64,000 nt of DNA from Streptomyces sp. NBC_01381 (GCF_026340305.1 NZ_JAPEPI010000002.1:2046001-2110000), one strand, 5' to 3'; shown: positions 48,343 to 56,991, counted from the stretch's first letter. A program made the numbers and translations. Notes: generated by a model not told the origin, from the sequence alone.

Positions 48343-48942
48343 CTATGAACTCGGCCGCAGGTTCCAACCCGCCACCACCGGACGCCCATGCTCCGTGCTG
48401 AGGCGGCTCACCGTCCCCGTCGCGAGTTGGAACAGTGCCCCGCCGGAGACGGGAAGCCCGAGCCGCCGTGCGGCAAGCACCCGCAGAAAGTGCGAGTGCG
48501 CGAACAGCACCACGCTGCCCTCGTTCTCGGCCAGCGCCGCGTCCACCTTGGCGAGCATCCGGTCCGCCCGTTCCCCGACCTGCTCCGGGCTCTCCCCGGG
48601 ATGCTCCGGGGGCCCGGGGGCGACCCCGTCCGTGAACAGGTACCAGTCGGGGCGGTCACGGTGGATCTCCACCGTCGTCACGCCCTCGTACGCCCCGTAG
48701 TCCCACTCACTCAGGTCGGCATCGACCCGCGCGTCGCCGAACCCCGCGAGCGCCGCCGTGTCCCGGGCCCGCTCCCGGGGGCTCGTGAACGCCGCCCCGA
48801 TCCGGTACGTCCCGATCAGCGGCGCGAGCCCCCGCGCCTGCTCCCGGCCGTTCTCCGTGAGCGGGATGTCCGTCCAGCTGGTGTGCTGCCCGGTCAGGGC
48901 CCACTGGGTCTCGCCGTGCCGGACGAGCAGCAGATCACCCAT
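48343..48942 (-). CDS. Histidine-phosphatase-superfamily (phosphoglycerate mutase-like) protein
   Basis: 199 aa. Catalytic RHG motif LLLVRHGETQWALTGQHTSWTDIPLTENGREQA (residues 4-36), second Arg in TSPRERARDTA, acid Glu in LSEWDYGAYEG, and the second catalytic His in LFAHSHFLRVLAARRL. Members act as small-molecule phosphatases; the particular substrate cannot be told from sequence. Confidence 0.93.
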   Translation of the reverse strand: MGDLLLVRHGETQWALTGQHTSWTDIPLTENGREQARGLAPLIGTYRIGAAFTSPRERARDTAALAGFGDARVDADLSEWDYGAYEGVTTVEIHRDRPDWYLFTDGVAPGPPEHPGESPEQVGERADRMLAKVDAALAENEGSVVLFAHSHFLRVLAARRLGLPVSGGALFQLATGTVSRLSTEHGRPVVAGWNLRPSS

Positions 48943-49061
48943 GGCGCGGAACTTCCTGGACCAGAAGAGTGCTGGGAACGCGCGGTTCGATGATCATGGC
49001 TCCTGATCTTAATGCTGTGTCGAAGGCGGGTGGCGTTCTGACGGCCTGGTAGAGGTCTTCT

Positions 49062-49826
49062 GTGACCATGTCCCACCGTTTGAAGAGCACGGCCATCGCC
49101 ATCATCGCGATCACTCTTCTGTCCGCCTGTGGCGGGGCAGAGCAACCCGATACGAGCGCAGGCAAGGCAGCCGCCCCTTCTCCGGTCGCAGCACCACCGC
49201 CCCGTCCGGTGGACTGCCGCAGGGCCAGCTGCGTGGCATTGACCTTCGATGCCGGGCCCGGCCCCTACACAGCCCGTCTGCTGGACATCCTGAAGGCCAA
49301 GCGGGTGAATGCCACCTTCTTCCTCCTCGGCAAGAAGGGTGTGGCCCGTTACCCCCAACTCGTGCGCCGAGAAGCATCAGAGGGGCATGAGCTCGCCAAT
49401 CACAGTTGGAGTCATCCACGCCTGACCGAGGTCTCGGACAAGGAGATCCGCCGTCAGCTCTCCCTCGTGCAAGGGCAGATCAAAGACCTCACCGGCCGCA
49501 CTCCGACGCTGATGCGCCCGCCGCAGGGGCGTACCGACCAGCGGGTGGCCAAGGTCAGCCGCGAGCTGGGGCTCGCACAGGTTCTGTGGACCGTGACGGC
49601 CAAGGACTACCGTGACCACGACCCCAAGCTCATTCAGCGGAGGGTCCTGGCCGGCGCGGCCCGCGACGGAATCATCCTGCTCCATGACATCTATCCGGGG
49701 ACCGTGCCCGCCGTGCCCGCCATCATCGACGGACTGCGGAAACGAGGGCTGACTCCGGTGACGGTCTCCCAGCTGTTCGCTCCCGACAAGGCCCAGCCGG
49801 GGCGGGCCTATTGGAACGCCCCGTAA
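49062..49826 (+). CDS. Polysaccharide deacetylase-like lipoprotein, variant NodB motif
   Basis: 254 aa with a lipobox leader (STAIAIIAITLLSACGG, lipid Cys about residue 23) and a NodB domain. Motif 1 reads ALTFDAGPGPYT, i.e. the metal-ligand second Asp of TFDDGP is Ala; motif 2 HSWSHP is intact; motif 3 is RPPQGRTD; motif 5 LLHDIY is present. The missing metal ligand may lower or change deacetylase activity. GTG 49062 is 6 bp after AGAGG; ATG 49068 is an alternative. A perfect terminator follows. Confidence 0.88.
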   Translation: MTMSHRLKSTAIAIIAITLLSACGGAEQPDTSAGKAAAPSPVAAPPPRPVDCRRASCVALTFDAGPGPYTARLLDILKAKRVNATFFLLGKKGVARYPQLVRREASEGHELANHSWSHPRLTEVSDKEIRRQLSLVQGQIKDLTGRTPTLMRPPQGRTDQRVAKVSRELGLAQVLWTVTAKDYRDHDPKLIQRRVLAGAARDGIILLHDIYPGTVPAVPAIIDGLRKRGLTPVTVSQLFAPDKAQPGRAYWNAP

Positions 49827-49842
49827 GCGCGACGACCGCGGC

Positions 49843-49878
49843 CGGTGGCCGCACCCGAGTGCTCGGGTGCGGCCACCG
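49843..49878. terminator. Bidirectional hairpin terminator
   Basis: Arms 49843-49859 and 49862-49878 pair perfectly (core GTGGCCGCACCCGAG) with a 2-nt loop, between the deacetylase-like gene and the convergent membrane-protein gene. Confidence 0.8.
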
Positions 49879-49884
49879 CCGAGG

Positions 49885-50682
49885 TCAGATCCCTGCGGGC
49901 ACGCGTGACGGGCGGCCCGAGCCGCGCGTCAGGCAGTAGCCGCCGACACCGGCGAGCGCGGCGAGCACGCCGCCGCCCGCGGTCCACAGCCAGCGCGACG
50001 ACCACCAGGCGGACGACCAGCCGTCCTCCGGCTCACTGGACACCGCGGCCGTCTTCGTGCCGATCCCCGGCACCAGCGGCTTCGCAAGGGCGCCGTCCAC
50101 CGCCTGCGCGCCGCCCCCGTCGTTCGACGTGACCTTCGTCGAGGCCTTCATCGGCAGCCCCAGGGCGTCCGCGTCCAGGTCGGTGACCGTCAGGCGTACG
50201 TAGTACGTGCCCTGCAGCGGGTCGTTGGCCCACGGTTCGGCCCAGCCCTTGACGGTGCGCAGGGTGCAGGACAGTTCGACCGTCTTCGCGTCCTGCGCCG
50301 CCGTCTTCGTCTGCGCGCCGTACCGGCACGCCTGGTGGCGCCGCAGCCCGTCGTACACGTCGACCTGCCAGGTGGACCCGGAGCGCCCCGACGCGGCATC
50401 GGGCAGCTCCACCGCGGCGTGCACGGTGGGCCGTTGGCCGATGTCCGCGGGGAACGCCCAGTACAGGTAGTCGCCGGTGGACGCCTCCGCGGTGGCCTCC
50501 TGGTCCTGCTGGATCGCGGTCGCCGTACGGAAGGACGTACCGGCCTCCGTCGGTGTGGCGGGCTTCTCGTCGTCACCGGAGGCAGCCACCGAGGCCACCG
50601 CGACGCCCGCCGTCCCGGCCAGGGCCAGCAGTGCGGCCGCGCCCAGCGCGGCCACCCGGCTCAACACACGTGTCGTACGCAT
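49885..50682 (-). CDS. Secreted/membrane-anchored protein partner of the VWA protein
   Basis: 265 aa: signal peptide (RTTRVLSRVAALGAAALLALAGTAGVAVA), an extracytoplasmic beta-rich domain (STGDYLYWAFPADIGQRPTVHAAVELPDA...TWQVDVYDGLRRHQACRYG, two Cys) and a C-terminal TM (WLWTAGGGVLAALAGVGGYCL, about residues 234-254) with a short basic tail. Its ATG overlaps the VWA gene's stop (ATGA), so the proteins are made together and likely form a membrane complex. No family name can be given; topology matches the VWA partner. Confidence 0.75.
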   Translation of the reverse strand: MRTTRVLSRVAALGAAALLALAGTAGVAVASVAASGDDEKPATPTEAGTSFRTATAIQQDQEATAEASTGDYLYWAFPADIGQRPTVHAAVELPDAASGRSGSTWQVDVYDGLRRHQACRYGAQTKTAAQDAKTVELSCTLRTVKGWAEPWANDPLQGTYYVRLTVTDLDADALGLPMKASTKVTSNDGGGAQAVDGALAKPLVPGIGTKTAAVSSEPEDGWSSAWWSSRWLWTAGGGVLAALAGVGGYCLTRGSGRPSRVPAGI

Positions 50683-51986
50683 CAGTTGGTCCTCCAGACC
50701 GCGAAGCGCCAGCGCGAGACCCAGCCCCAGACCAGACCGGCGACGAAGCCGGTGAGGATCAGCGTGCCGAGCAGCCACCAGCCGTTGCCCAGGCCGAAGG
50801 ACGCCACGTCCGACGCCTCGTCGGGCGCGTCCACCACGTCGATGTTCAGCTCGACCGGCAGGCCGGGCGTCGTCTTGACGGACGCGGGTGCCGAGAAGGA
50901 GTTGCTGACCCGCAGGCACACGGTCTCGGCGATGGGCTCACTGGCAGAGCCGTCGGAGTCGTCGGAGTCCTGCTCCGGCTTCGGGTAGCGCAGGCCGGTC
51001 GAGATCACGTCCGTGCGTCCGTCACCCGCCTCCGCGCCCCGTACGATCTCGCGTCCGCTCTCGGTGGAGGCCCGGAGCAGTACGCCGTAGTCCTGATGGA
51101 CCGCCCGGTCCGCCGCGACGCTGACGGAGGCGCGCAGTTCCTTCCCGGGCTCGACGTCCACGCGGTACCAGCGGTGCTCGCCGAACTTCTCGCGGTCGGT
51201 GTAGAGCCCGGCCTTCAGCTGCGGGGCGTCGGAGCACTGCGCCGCGCCCTTCGCGGCCACCGGCGTGGCGACGGGGTCCGCCGCGCGGTCCACCAACTGC
51301 TTGACGCGGCCGGAGAGTTCATCGGTATGGCGTACGGATGTGTACGTTCCGCCGGTCGCCTCTGCGATGCAGCTCAGCTGGTCGCGGGTCTTGGCGTCCG
51401 GCACCAGGCCGAGCGTGTCGACGGTGAGGTGGATGCCCTCCGCGGCGATCTTGCGGGCCACCTCGCAGGGGTCGAGCGGCTGGCAGGTGTCCTCGCCGTC
51501 GGAGATGAGGACGATGCGGCGGCTGCGCTCGGTGTTGTCGTCCTTGAGGTCGTCGGCGGCCTTCAGGAGGGTCGGGCCGATCGGCGTCCAGCCGGTGGGC
51601 GCGAGTGTCGCCACGGCGGTCTTGGCGTCGGTGCGGCCCGCGCGGTCGAGCTCGGCGACGGGGTAGAGCAGCTCGGTGTCCTTGCAGCCCGTCTTGCGAT
51701 TGTCGCCGCGGTAGTTGGCGCCGAGCGTGCGTATGCCGAGCTGGACCTCGTCCGGCGTGGCGTCGAGCACCTCGTTGAAGGCCTGCTTCGCCGCCGCCAT
51801 CCGGGACTTGCCGTCGATGTCGCGGGCCCGCATGGAACCGCTGACGTCGAGCACCAGCTCGACCTTGGGGGAGGGCTGGGCCGGTTCGTCGGCTTCGGCC
51901 GCGGCGGGGCCCGCCGTGCCGAGTCCGGCGGTCAAGGCGGCGAGCAGGGCGAAGGCCCCGGCCGCCAGCCGTTGTCTTGTGATCAT
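50682..51986 (-). CDS. Membrane-anchored VWA-domain protein
   Basis: 434 aa. Signal peptide (TRQRLAAGAFALLAALTAGLGTAGPAAA), VWA domain with intact MIDAS (VELVLDVSGSMRARDIDG, about residue 43; Thr in TPIGPTLLKAADDL; Asp in VLISDGEDTCQ), a beta-rich C-terminal part (about 240-385) and one TM (WWLLGTLILTGFVAGLVWGWV, about 400-420) before a basic tail. The MIDAS implies Mg-dependent binding of a protein ligand outside the cell. It is translationally coupled to the downstream partner gene. Role unknown; surface adhesion or assembly is possible. Confidence 0.87.
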   Translation of the reverse strand: MITRQRLAAGAFALLAALTAGLGTAGPAAAEADEPAQPSPKVELVLDVSGSMRARDIDGKSRMAAAKQAFNEVLDATPDEVQLGIRTLGANYRGDNRKTGCKDTELLYPVAELDRAGRTDAKTAVATLAPTGWTPIGPTLLKAADDLKDDNTERSRRIVLISDGEDTCQPLDPCEVARKIAAEGIHLTVDTLGLVPDAKTRDQLSCIAEATGGTYTSVRHTDELSGRVKQLVDRAADPVATPVAAKGAAQCSDAPQLKAGLYTDREKFGEHRWYRVDVEPGKELRASVSVAADRAVHQDYGVLLRASTESGREIVRGAEAGDGRTDVISTGLRYPKPEQDSDDSDGSASEPIAETVCLRVSNSFSAPASVKTTPGLPVELNIDVVDAPDEASDVASFGLGNGWWLLGTLILTGFVAGLVWGWVSRWRFAVWRTN

Positions 51987-52083
51987 CGCCGGATCTTATT
52001 GATCTCGGCGTGCATACCCAAACCGGCGGCTGGGTATCAGCGGTCGGTTCGGGTGTCAGCAGTCGGCGGCCGGGGACCGGCCG

Positions 52084-53313
52084 TCACCGCTTCAGCTCGC
52101 GCCCCCCGAACGCCCCGCCGCCGTCCGCCTGCTTCCACCACGTCTCAAGAGCCGTCTGGTCCATGGACCGCCACGGCGGCGTCTCCTCCACAAGGGCGCG
52201 CCCGAGGCGGCGCCCCAGGTCGACCATTACGGCACCGGCGACGGTGCGGTCGGTGTCGTACGTGTCCAGGGCGTCCGGCCAGGTCGTCGCCGTGGCGAAG
52301 GCGGACTCCAGGACCGTCGCGTCCTGCAGCGCCTTCACCGCGCCCGCCCCGGTGTGCGGCCGGGCGACCGTCGCCGCGTCGCCCATCAGGAGCACCCGGC
52401 CCGTGGTGTAGCGGGGCGCCGTGAAGTCGTACATGGGCTGGAGGAAGAGCTCGTCGGGCGTGGTCGTACGGACGAGGTCGCCCCAGTAGGGCGGCAGCAA
52501 CTCGTCGCACACGAACGTGAGATGGGAGGTGAGGGCCTCCGTGAGGCCGCCCGGCGGCAGGCTCGTGGGGGCGGTGAGCCGCAGATCGCGGCCGAGCCCG
52601 AGATCCAGGTCCGCGGGAGGCGCCGTGTAGAGCACCCAGTTGACGCGGTGGCCGCCCGTGCCGTCGGGGATGCGGTAGACGATGAGATGGCCGCCGGGGA
52701 AGACGACGTACGCGCAGTCCTGCGCCGCCCACAGCTCCGGGTCCACGAGGCGCTCGGCGGGGAAGGCACCGCGCCAGGCGAGATAGCCGGCGTACGCGGG
52801 ACGCACGTCGGCGAACGCCGCCGTACGGACCACCGAGCGGTAGCCGTCCGCGCCGATCACGAGGTCGAAGCGCTCGGTGCCCTCGGCGGTGCCGATCTCG
52901 GCGCCCTCGCTCCCCGGCCGCACCTCCTCCACCGGGACCCCGGACCGGAACTCGACGGACTCGGGAACCCTGCGGCGCAACTCCTGCCACAGCGGGCCCC
53001 AGTTGTACGTACGGAACGTGAACGGCATCACCCCGATCTCGTGGCCGAGCGGCCCGGCCGCGGATCCGTCCCGCACATACCAGCGCCGCCGCTCCAGCTG
53101 CACCCACGGCATGTCCGCGTCCAGATATCCGGCCGAATCCAGCTCCGCGTAACGGGAGTTGTGCACCGCGAGCCCGACGCCGCGGTCCGCCAGGTGCCCC
53201 GCGGCACGCTCGTACACCGTGATCTCATCGGCGCCACCGCGGTGCGCGGCGAGTGCGGCGGCGCATCCGGCGATGCTCCCACCCACGATGGCGACCTTGC
53301 CTCCACGCATCAT
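52084..53313 (-). CDS. FAD-dependent aromatic monooxygenase
   Basis: 409-aa group A flavoprotein hydroxylase. GxGxxG FAD motif VAIVGGSIAGCAAALAAHRGG (about 7-27), the middle DG motif DLVIGADGYRSVVR (about 150) and the GD motif GRVLLMGDAATVARPHTGAGAVKALQDA (about 300). It resembles 2,6-dihydroxypyridine 3-monooxygenase-type enzymes. It is followed upstream by the C39-like and aminotransferase genes on the same strand, without overlap, so co-transcription is uncertain. Substrate unknown. Confidence 0.88.
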   Translation of the reverse strand: MMRGGKVAIVGGSIAGCAAALAAHRGGADEITVYERAAGHLADRGVGLAVHNSRYAELDSAGYLDADMPWVQLERRRWYVRDGSAAGPLGHEIGVMPFTFRTYNWGPLWQELRRRVPESVEFRSGVPVEEVRPGSEGAEIGTAEGTERFDLVIGADGYRSVVRTAAFADVRPAYAGYLAWRGAFPAERLVDPELWAAQDCAYVVFPGGHLIVYRIPDGTGGHRVNWVLYTAPPADLDLGLGRDLRLTAPTSLPPGGLTEALTSHLTFVCDELLPPYWGDLVRTTTPDELFLQPMYDFTAPRYTTGRVLLMGDAATVARPHTGAGAVKALQDATVLESAFATATTWPDALDTYDTDRTVAGAVMVDLGRRLGRALVEETPPWRSMDQTALETWWKQADGGGAFGGRELKR

Positions 53314-53345
53314 CGCGCCATCCTGGCAGCAAGGGTGACCTTCTG

Positions 53346-53975
53346 TCAGTGAAGGGACACCCCGCGCCCGGCGAAGAATGGCTCGAACTCGACCAGGGTG
53401 AGGTCCGCCGCCCGTGTGCCCGCGTCGATCCCCGAGGGGTTGTGCAGATGCAGGCCGCCGTCCGCGGAACGTCCGGTGACCAGCACCAGGTGGCCGCCGC
53501 GCCCGGGGGACTGCCGGTGCGGACGGCGGATCTCGTAGTGCACCGAGACCATGACCTGACGTCCCTGGTCGAGCAGCCCGGTGATCTCCTCCACCGTGAG
53601 GTGCCGGTGGACCGTGGCGTTGACGCCGTGCACCTCACGGACGTACTCCGCGAAGGGCGCGTAGATCAGACCGCGGATCGTGCCGTCGGGATCCTCCGTG
53701 TACGCGCCGTACTTCAGCGCGCCGTCCCGCAGCTCGAAGAGCGTCGGGGCGGACGGGCCGAGTGCCATCCGCAGGCAGGTCAGACCGCACAGATGACCGC
53801 ACCAGCGCGCGTAGTCGTCGAGCGTCGCGGCGCCCGACTCGGGCCAGGCGGGGTCGGCCGCGCGGTCGAATCCGCCGTACACGATGGGCTCGACCAGATC
53901 GGGCGACGCGAACTGGGTGTGGGAGGGGACCTGGCAGGTGGGACAGAGCGACACGCGACCCCCGACTGCTGTCAT
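53346..53975 (-). CDS. C39-like cysteine peptidase-family protein
   Basis: 209 aa of the papain-like Peptidase_C39_2 type. Probable catalytic triad: Cys in WCGHLCGLTCLRMAL (about residue 60-68), His in GGHLVLVTGRS (about 165) and Asn in LHNPSGI. No signal peptide; a CPTC pair near the N-terminus (residues 11-14) could bind metal. Its ATG overlaps the aminotransferase stop (4 bp). It may be a protease or a transglutaminase-like acyltransferase acting in the cytoplasm. Confidence 0.78.
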   Translation of the reverse strand: MTAVGGRVSLCPTCQVPSHTQFASPDLVEPIVYGGFDRAADPAWPESGAATLDDYARWCGHLCGLTCLRMALGPSAPTLFELRDGALKYGAYTEDPDGTIRGLIYAPFAEYVREVHGVNATVHRHLTVEEITGLLDQGRQVMVSVHYEIRRPHRQSPGRGGHLVLVTGRSADGGLHLHNPSGIDAGTRAADLTLVEFEPFFAGRGVSLH

Positions 53976-55186
53976 GACTGGCGGTATCCGCTGAGGAAGC
54001 GGCCGATGCGGCTGATCGCCGCGTCGAGATCGTCAGCGTAAGGGAGGGTCAGGATGCGGAAGTGGTCGGGGCGCGGCCAGTTGAAGCCGGTGCCCTGGAC
54101 GACCTGGATCTTCTCCTGGAGCAGCAGGTCGAGGACGAACTTCTCGTCGTCGTGAATGGCGTGGACCTTGGGGTCGAGGCGCGCGAAGGCGTACAGCGCG
54201 CCCTTGGGCTTGACGCACGAGACACCGGGGATCTCGTTCAGCTTCTGCCACGCCATGTCGCGCTGCTCGTGCAGCCTGCCGCCCGGCGCGGTGAGCTCGC
54301 GGATGGACTGGCGGCCGCCGAGCGCGGCCTGGATGGCGTACTGGGCGGGGGCGTTGGGGCACAGCCGCATGGAGGCGAGCATGGTCAGCCCCTCCAGGTA
54401 GCTCTTCGCATGCTGCTGCGGGCCGGTGACGACGAGCCAGCCGGACCGGAAACCCGCAACGCGATACGTCTTCGACAGACCGCAGAAGGTCAGGACGACC
54501 AGATCAGGGGCGAGGGCGGCGACGCTGTGGTGCACGGCGTCGTCGTACAGGATCTGGTCGTAGATCTCGTCGGCGAAGACCATCAGGCCGTGCCGGCGGG
54601 CGAGGTCGAGGATGCCTTCGAGGACCTCCTTCGGATACACGGCGCCCGTGGGGTTGTTCGGGTTGATGATCACGACGGCCTTGGTCCGGTCGGTGATCTT
54701 CGACGCCATGTCGTCCAGGTCCGGATACCAGTCCGCGGACTCGTCGCACGTGTAGTGGACGGCCTTGCCTCCGGAGAGGGTCGTCACGGCGGTCCAGAGG
54801 GGGAAGTCCGGTGCGGGGATGAGGACTTCGTCGCCGTCCTCGAGCAGGGCCTGGACGGCCATGGTGACCAGTTCGGAGACGCCGTTGCCGAGAAAGACGT
54901 CGTCTACGGAGACCTCGTCCAGGCCAAGGGCCTGGTAGCGCTGGGTGACGGCGCGCCGGGCCGAGAGGATGCCGCGCGAGTCCGTGTAGCCGTGCGCCTG
55001 GGGGAGCATCCGGATCATGTCCTGGACGATCTCCTCGGGCGCCTCGAAGCCGAAGAGCGCCGGGTTGCCGGTGTTCAGGCGCAGGACGCTGTGGCCCGCC
55101 TCCTCCAGGGCGTTGGCGTGCTCGATGACCGGGCCCCGGATCTCGTAACAGACCTCGCTGAGCTTGCTGGACTGCCGGAACTCCAT
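53972..55186 (-). CDS. PLP-dependent aminotransferase (alanine-transaminase AlaA-like)
   Basis: 404-aa fold-type I transaminase. Elements: LNTGNPALFGFEAPEEI near the N-terminus, LGNGVSELVTMAVQALLEDGDEVLIPAPDFPLW (about 100-130), VVIINPNNPTGAVYP (conserved Asn), VFADEIYDQILYD (Asp to PLP N1), and the PLP-Lys in LSKTYRVAGFRSGWLV (about residue 238). Length and motifs match glutamate-pyruvate transaminases that make alanine. The start is divergent from an HxlR regulator whose tandem operator lies between them, so it may be under that regulator. Confidence 0.93.
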   Translation of the reverse strand: MEFRQSSKLSEVCYEIRGPVIEHANALEEAGHSVLRLNTGNPALFGFEAPEEIVQDMIRMLPQAHGYTDSRGILSARRAVTQRYQALGLDEVSVDDVFLGNGVSELVTMAVQALLEDGDEVLIPAPDFPLWTAVTTLSGGKAVHYTCDESADWYPDLDDMASKITDRTKAVVIINPNNPTGAVYPKEVLEGILDLARRHGLMVFADEIYDQILYDDAVHHSVAALAPDLVVLTFCGLSKTYRVAGFRSGWLVVTGPQQHAKSYLEGLTMLASMRLCPNAPAQYAIQAALGGRQSIRELTAPGGRLHEQRDMAWQKLNEIPGVSCVKPKGALYAFARLDPKVHAIHDDEKFVLDLLLQEKIQVVQGTGFNWPRPDHFRILTLPYADDLDAAISRIGRFLSGYRQS

Positions 55187-55213
55187 GCGCTGTGCCTCCC
55201 GTGACGTGAGTTA

Positions 55214-55249
55214 CTTGGTTTTACCAAGCTGGAGCTTGGAAAGTCCAAC
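55214..55249. promoter_or_regulatory. Tandem HxlR-type operator CTTGG-N5-CCAA(G/C)
   Basis: Two copies 21 bp apart: CTTGGTTTTACCAAG (55214-55228) and CTTGGAAAGTCCAAC (55235-55249), i.e. on the same DNA face two turns apart. The second covers the -35 of the HxlR gene. Suits cooperative autorepression and possible control of the divergent aminotransferase gene. Confidence 0.65.
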
Positions 55250-55263
55250 AACTTGCATAGACT
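55236..55263 (+). promoter_or_regulatory. Promoter for a leaderless HxlR transcript
   Basis: -35 TTGGAA (55236-55241), 16-bp spacer, -10 TAGACT (55258-55263). The ATG at 55271 lies only 7 bp beyond the -10 and has no ribosome-binding site, so the mRNA probably begins at the start codon. Confidence 0.6.
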
Positions 55264-55270
55264 GCGTCGC

Positions 55271-55915
55271 ATGCCACCCGCACCCAGGTCCCGCCGAAGC
55301 TATGACCAGTACTGCGCCGCCGCCCGTGCCCTCGACGTCGTGGGTGACCGCTGGACCCTGCTGATCGTCCGCGAACTCCTGGACGGCCCGCGCCGCTACA
55401 CCGATCTGCACGCCGATCTGCCGGGCGTCAGCACGGACGTCCTCGCGTCCCGGCTCAAGGACATGGAGCGCGAGGGCCTGACGACCCGCCGCCGCCTTCC
55501 CCCGCCGGCTGCGGCGTACGTGTACGAACTGACCGACCGGGGGCGGGAGTTGCTCCCCGTCCTGCAGGCGCTCGCCGCCTGGGGCGCGCCCGCGCTCCAG
55601 GAACGCAGGCCGACGGACGCGGTCCGTGCGCACTGGTTCGCGCTGCCGCTGCTGCGGGTCCTGGCGGGGTTCGGGGCGGAGGGCGTGGTGCAGGTCCGGC
55701 TTCCCGAGGGCGAGTTCCACGTACGTGTCGGAGGCGAGGGGGATTCCTACGGCGACGGTCCCGCGCCCGAGGCCCCCGACGTGCGCCTGACGCTGGACGC
55801 GGAGACCTGCGTGGCGGTGGGCCGGGGGGCGCTGACGGTCGCCGAAGGGGTGCATGCGGGCCGGATCGAGGTGTCCGGCGAGGGAGTCCTCGCGAAGGCC
55901 CTGCACGCGTGCTGA
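55271..55915 (+). CDS. HxlR regulator with C-terminal SCP2-like extension
   Basis: 214 aa: HxlR winged helix (YCAAARALDVVGDRWTLLIVRELLDGPRRYTDLHADLPGVSTDVLASRLKDMEREGLTTRRRLPPPAAAYVYELTDRGREL, residues 11-95) and a C-terminal domain of about 100 residues (RAHWFALPLLRVLAGFGAEGVVQVRLPEGEFHVRVGGEG...DVRLTLDAETCVAVGRGALTVAEGVHAGRIEVSGE) like the SCP2/sterol-carrier-like domain often fused to this class; it may bind a hydrophobic ligand. Leaderless promoter and tandem operator lie just upstream. Confidence 0.9.
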   Translation: MPPAPRSRRSYDQYCAAARALDVVGDRWTLLIVRELLDGPRRYTDLHADLPGVSTDVLASRLKDMEREGLTTRRRLPPPAAAYVYELTDRGRELLPVLQALAAWGAPALQERRPTDAVRAHWFALPLLRVLAGFGAEGVVQVRLPEGEFHVRVGGEGDSYGDGPAPEAPDVRLTLDAETCVAVGRGALTVAEGVHAGRIEVSGEGVLAKALHAC

Positions 55916-55954
55916 TCCGGCGAAACCGGATCGTGGTCGGGGGAGCCCTCGGCA

Positions 55955-55970
55955 TACAGTTGCCGGTGTG
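55955..55970 (+). promoter_or_regulatory. Leaderless-type -10 before the HipA-like gene
   Basis: TACAGT (55955-55960) ends 7 bp before GTG 55968 and no ribosome-binding site is present, suggesting a leaderless mRNA. The -35 is not obvious. Confidence 0.4.
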
Positions 55971-56873
55971 CTGCGTGAAGTGACTGCCGTCCGGTATGTG
56001 AACCCGTTGCGGACCGGGGGCTCCGTGCCCGGCGTCGTCGAGACCGACGACCTCGGGACGTACGTCGTAAAGTTCACCGGTTCCGCGCAGGGCCGCAAGG
56101 CGCTGGTCGCCGAGATCATCGTCGGCGAGCTGGCCCGCCGGCTCGGCCTGCGCTTCCCCGAGCTCGTCCTGGTCCACTTCGACCCGGCGGTCGCCGCGGA
56201 CGAGCCGCATCAGGAGGTGCGGGACCTGCTGGACGCCAGCGCCGGGCTCAACCTGGGCATGGATCTGCTGCCGGGCGCCGAGGACTTCACGCCGGACGCC
56301 TTGGACGTGGACCCGCTGGAGGCGGGCAAGGTGGTGTGGCTCGACGCGCTCACGGCGAATGTCGACCGCACGGTGCACAGCTCGAATCTGATGGTCTGGC
56401 CTACGTTCGGTATCCATGAGCCGCGGCTCTGGCTGATCGACCATGGCGCGGCGCTGGTGTTCCATCACCGCTGGGGCGCGTCGGCGCCGGACAAGGTGTA
56501 TGACTTCCGGCATCACGCGCTGGGGGGTTATGGCCCCGACACGGCTGCCGCCGATGCGGAACTCGCTCCGCGGGTTACGGAGGCCATGCTTCGGGAGGTT
56601 GTCTCGCTGGTCCCCGAGGGGTGGCTCGCCGATGAGCCGGGCTTTGCGTCGCCGGACGAGGTGCGTGAGGCATACGTCGGGTTTCTGCTGGCCCGCGCGA
56701 GGTGCTCCGCAGTGTGGCTGCCGAGGGATTTCCCCAGCCGCCAGGAACTGGCGGCCGCCGATGCGAGGCGCGCCGCTGCCACCGAGAAGGGCCGCCCGGG
56801 CTGGCTGAAGCGGGTCCCCGATCTGCATGGGAAGCCGGCGGCGGAGCAGGACTGGTCGCGGCACGTCGGCTAG
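55968..56873 (+). CDS. HipA-like kinase-domain protein
   Basis: 301-aa protein with a HipA-like (PI3/4-kinase-like) fold: TYVVKFTGSAQGRKALVAEIIVGELARRLGLRFPELVLVHFDP (Lys for ATP, about 29-72), VVWLDALTANVDRTVHSSNLMVW (catalytic Asp/Asn pair, about 120-145) and LWLIDHGAALVFHHRW (metal Asp). Toxin HipA phosphorylates glutamyl-tRNA synthetase; this short family lacks the HipA N-terminal region, and no HipB-type antitoxin is adjacent. In other Streptomyces a DUF3037 gene often follows; here the downstream DNA is repeat and transposon debris instead, so a partner may have been lost. Confidence 0.85.
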   Translation: MLREVTAVRYVNPLRTGGSVPGVVETDDLGTYVVKFTGSAQGRKALVAEIIVGELARRLGLRFPELVLVHFDPAVAADEPHQEVRDLLDASAGLNLGMDLLPGAEDFTPDALDVDPLEAGKVVWLDALTANVDRTVHSSNLMVWPTFGIHEPRLWLIDHGAALVFHHRWGASAPDKVYDFRHHALGGYGPDTAAADAELAPRVTEAMLREVVSLVPEGWLADEPGFASPDEVREAYVGFLLARARCSAVWLPRDFPSRQELAAADARRAAATEKGRPGWLKRVPDLHGKPAAEQDWSRHVG

Positions 56874-56887
56874 CTGCGGCCGTATGT

Positions 56888-56914
56888 GGCTGGTCGCGCA
56901 GTTCCCCGCGCCCC
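56888..56914 (-). repeat. Dispersed Streptomyces repeat, copy 3 (inverted)
   Basis: Reverse complement of copies 1 and 2, all 27 bp identical, with CCCC-TGTC-GGGG beside it. It lies 14 bp after the HipA-like stop and before the transposase remnant. Confidence 0.9.
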
Positions 56915-56991
56915 TGTCGGGGCACGACAGCCCGCGCTCCTGTCGGGGCACGGCCTTGGGGACCAACGGAACAGCGGTCGCGAGTACCGAA

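Noticed and set aside
50553..52424. 623-aa plus-strand ORF
   Set aside because: Antisense to the VWA module and monooxygenase; low-complexity Val/Arg/Gly composition.
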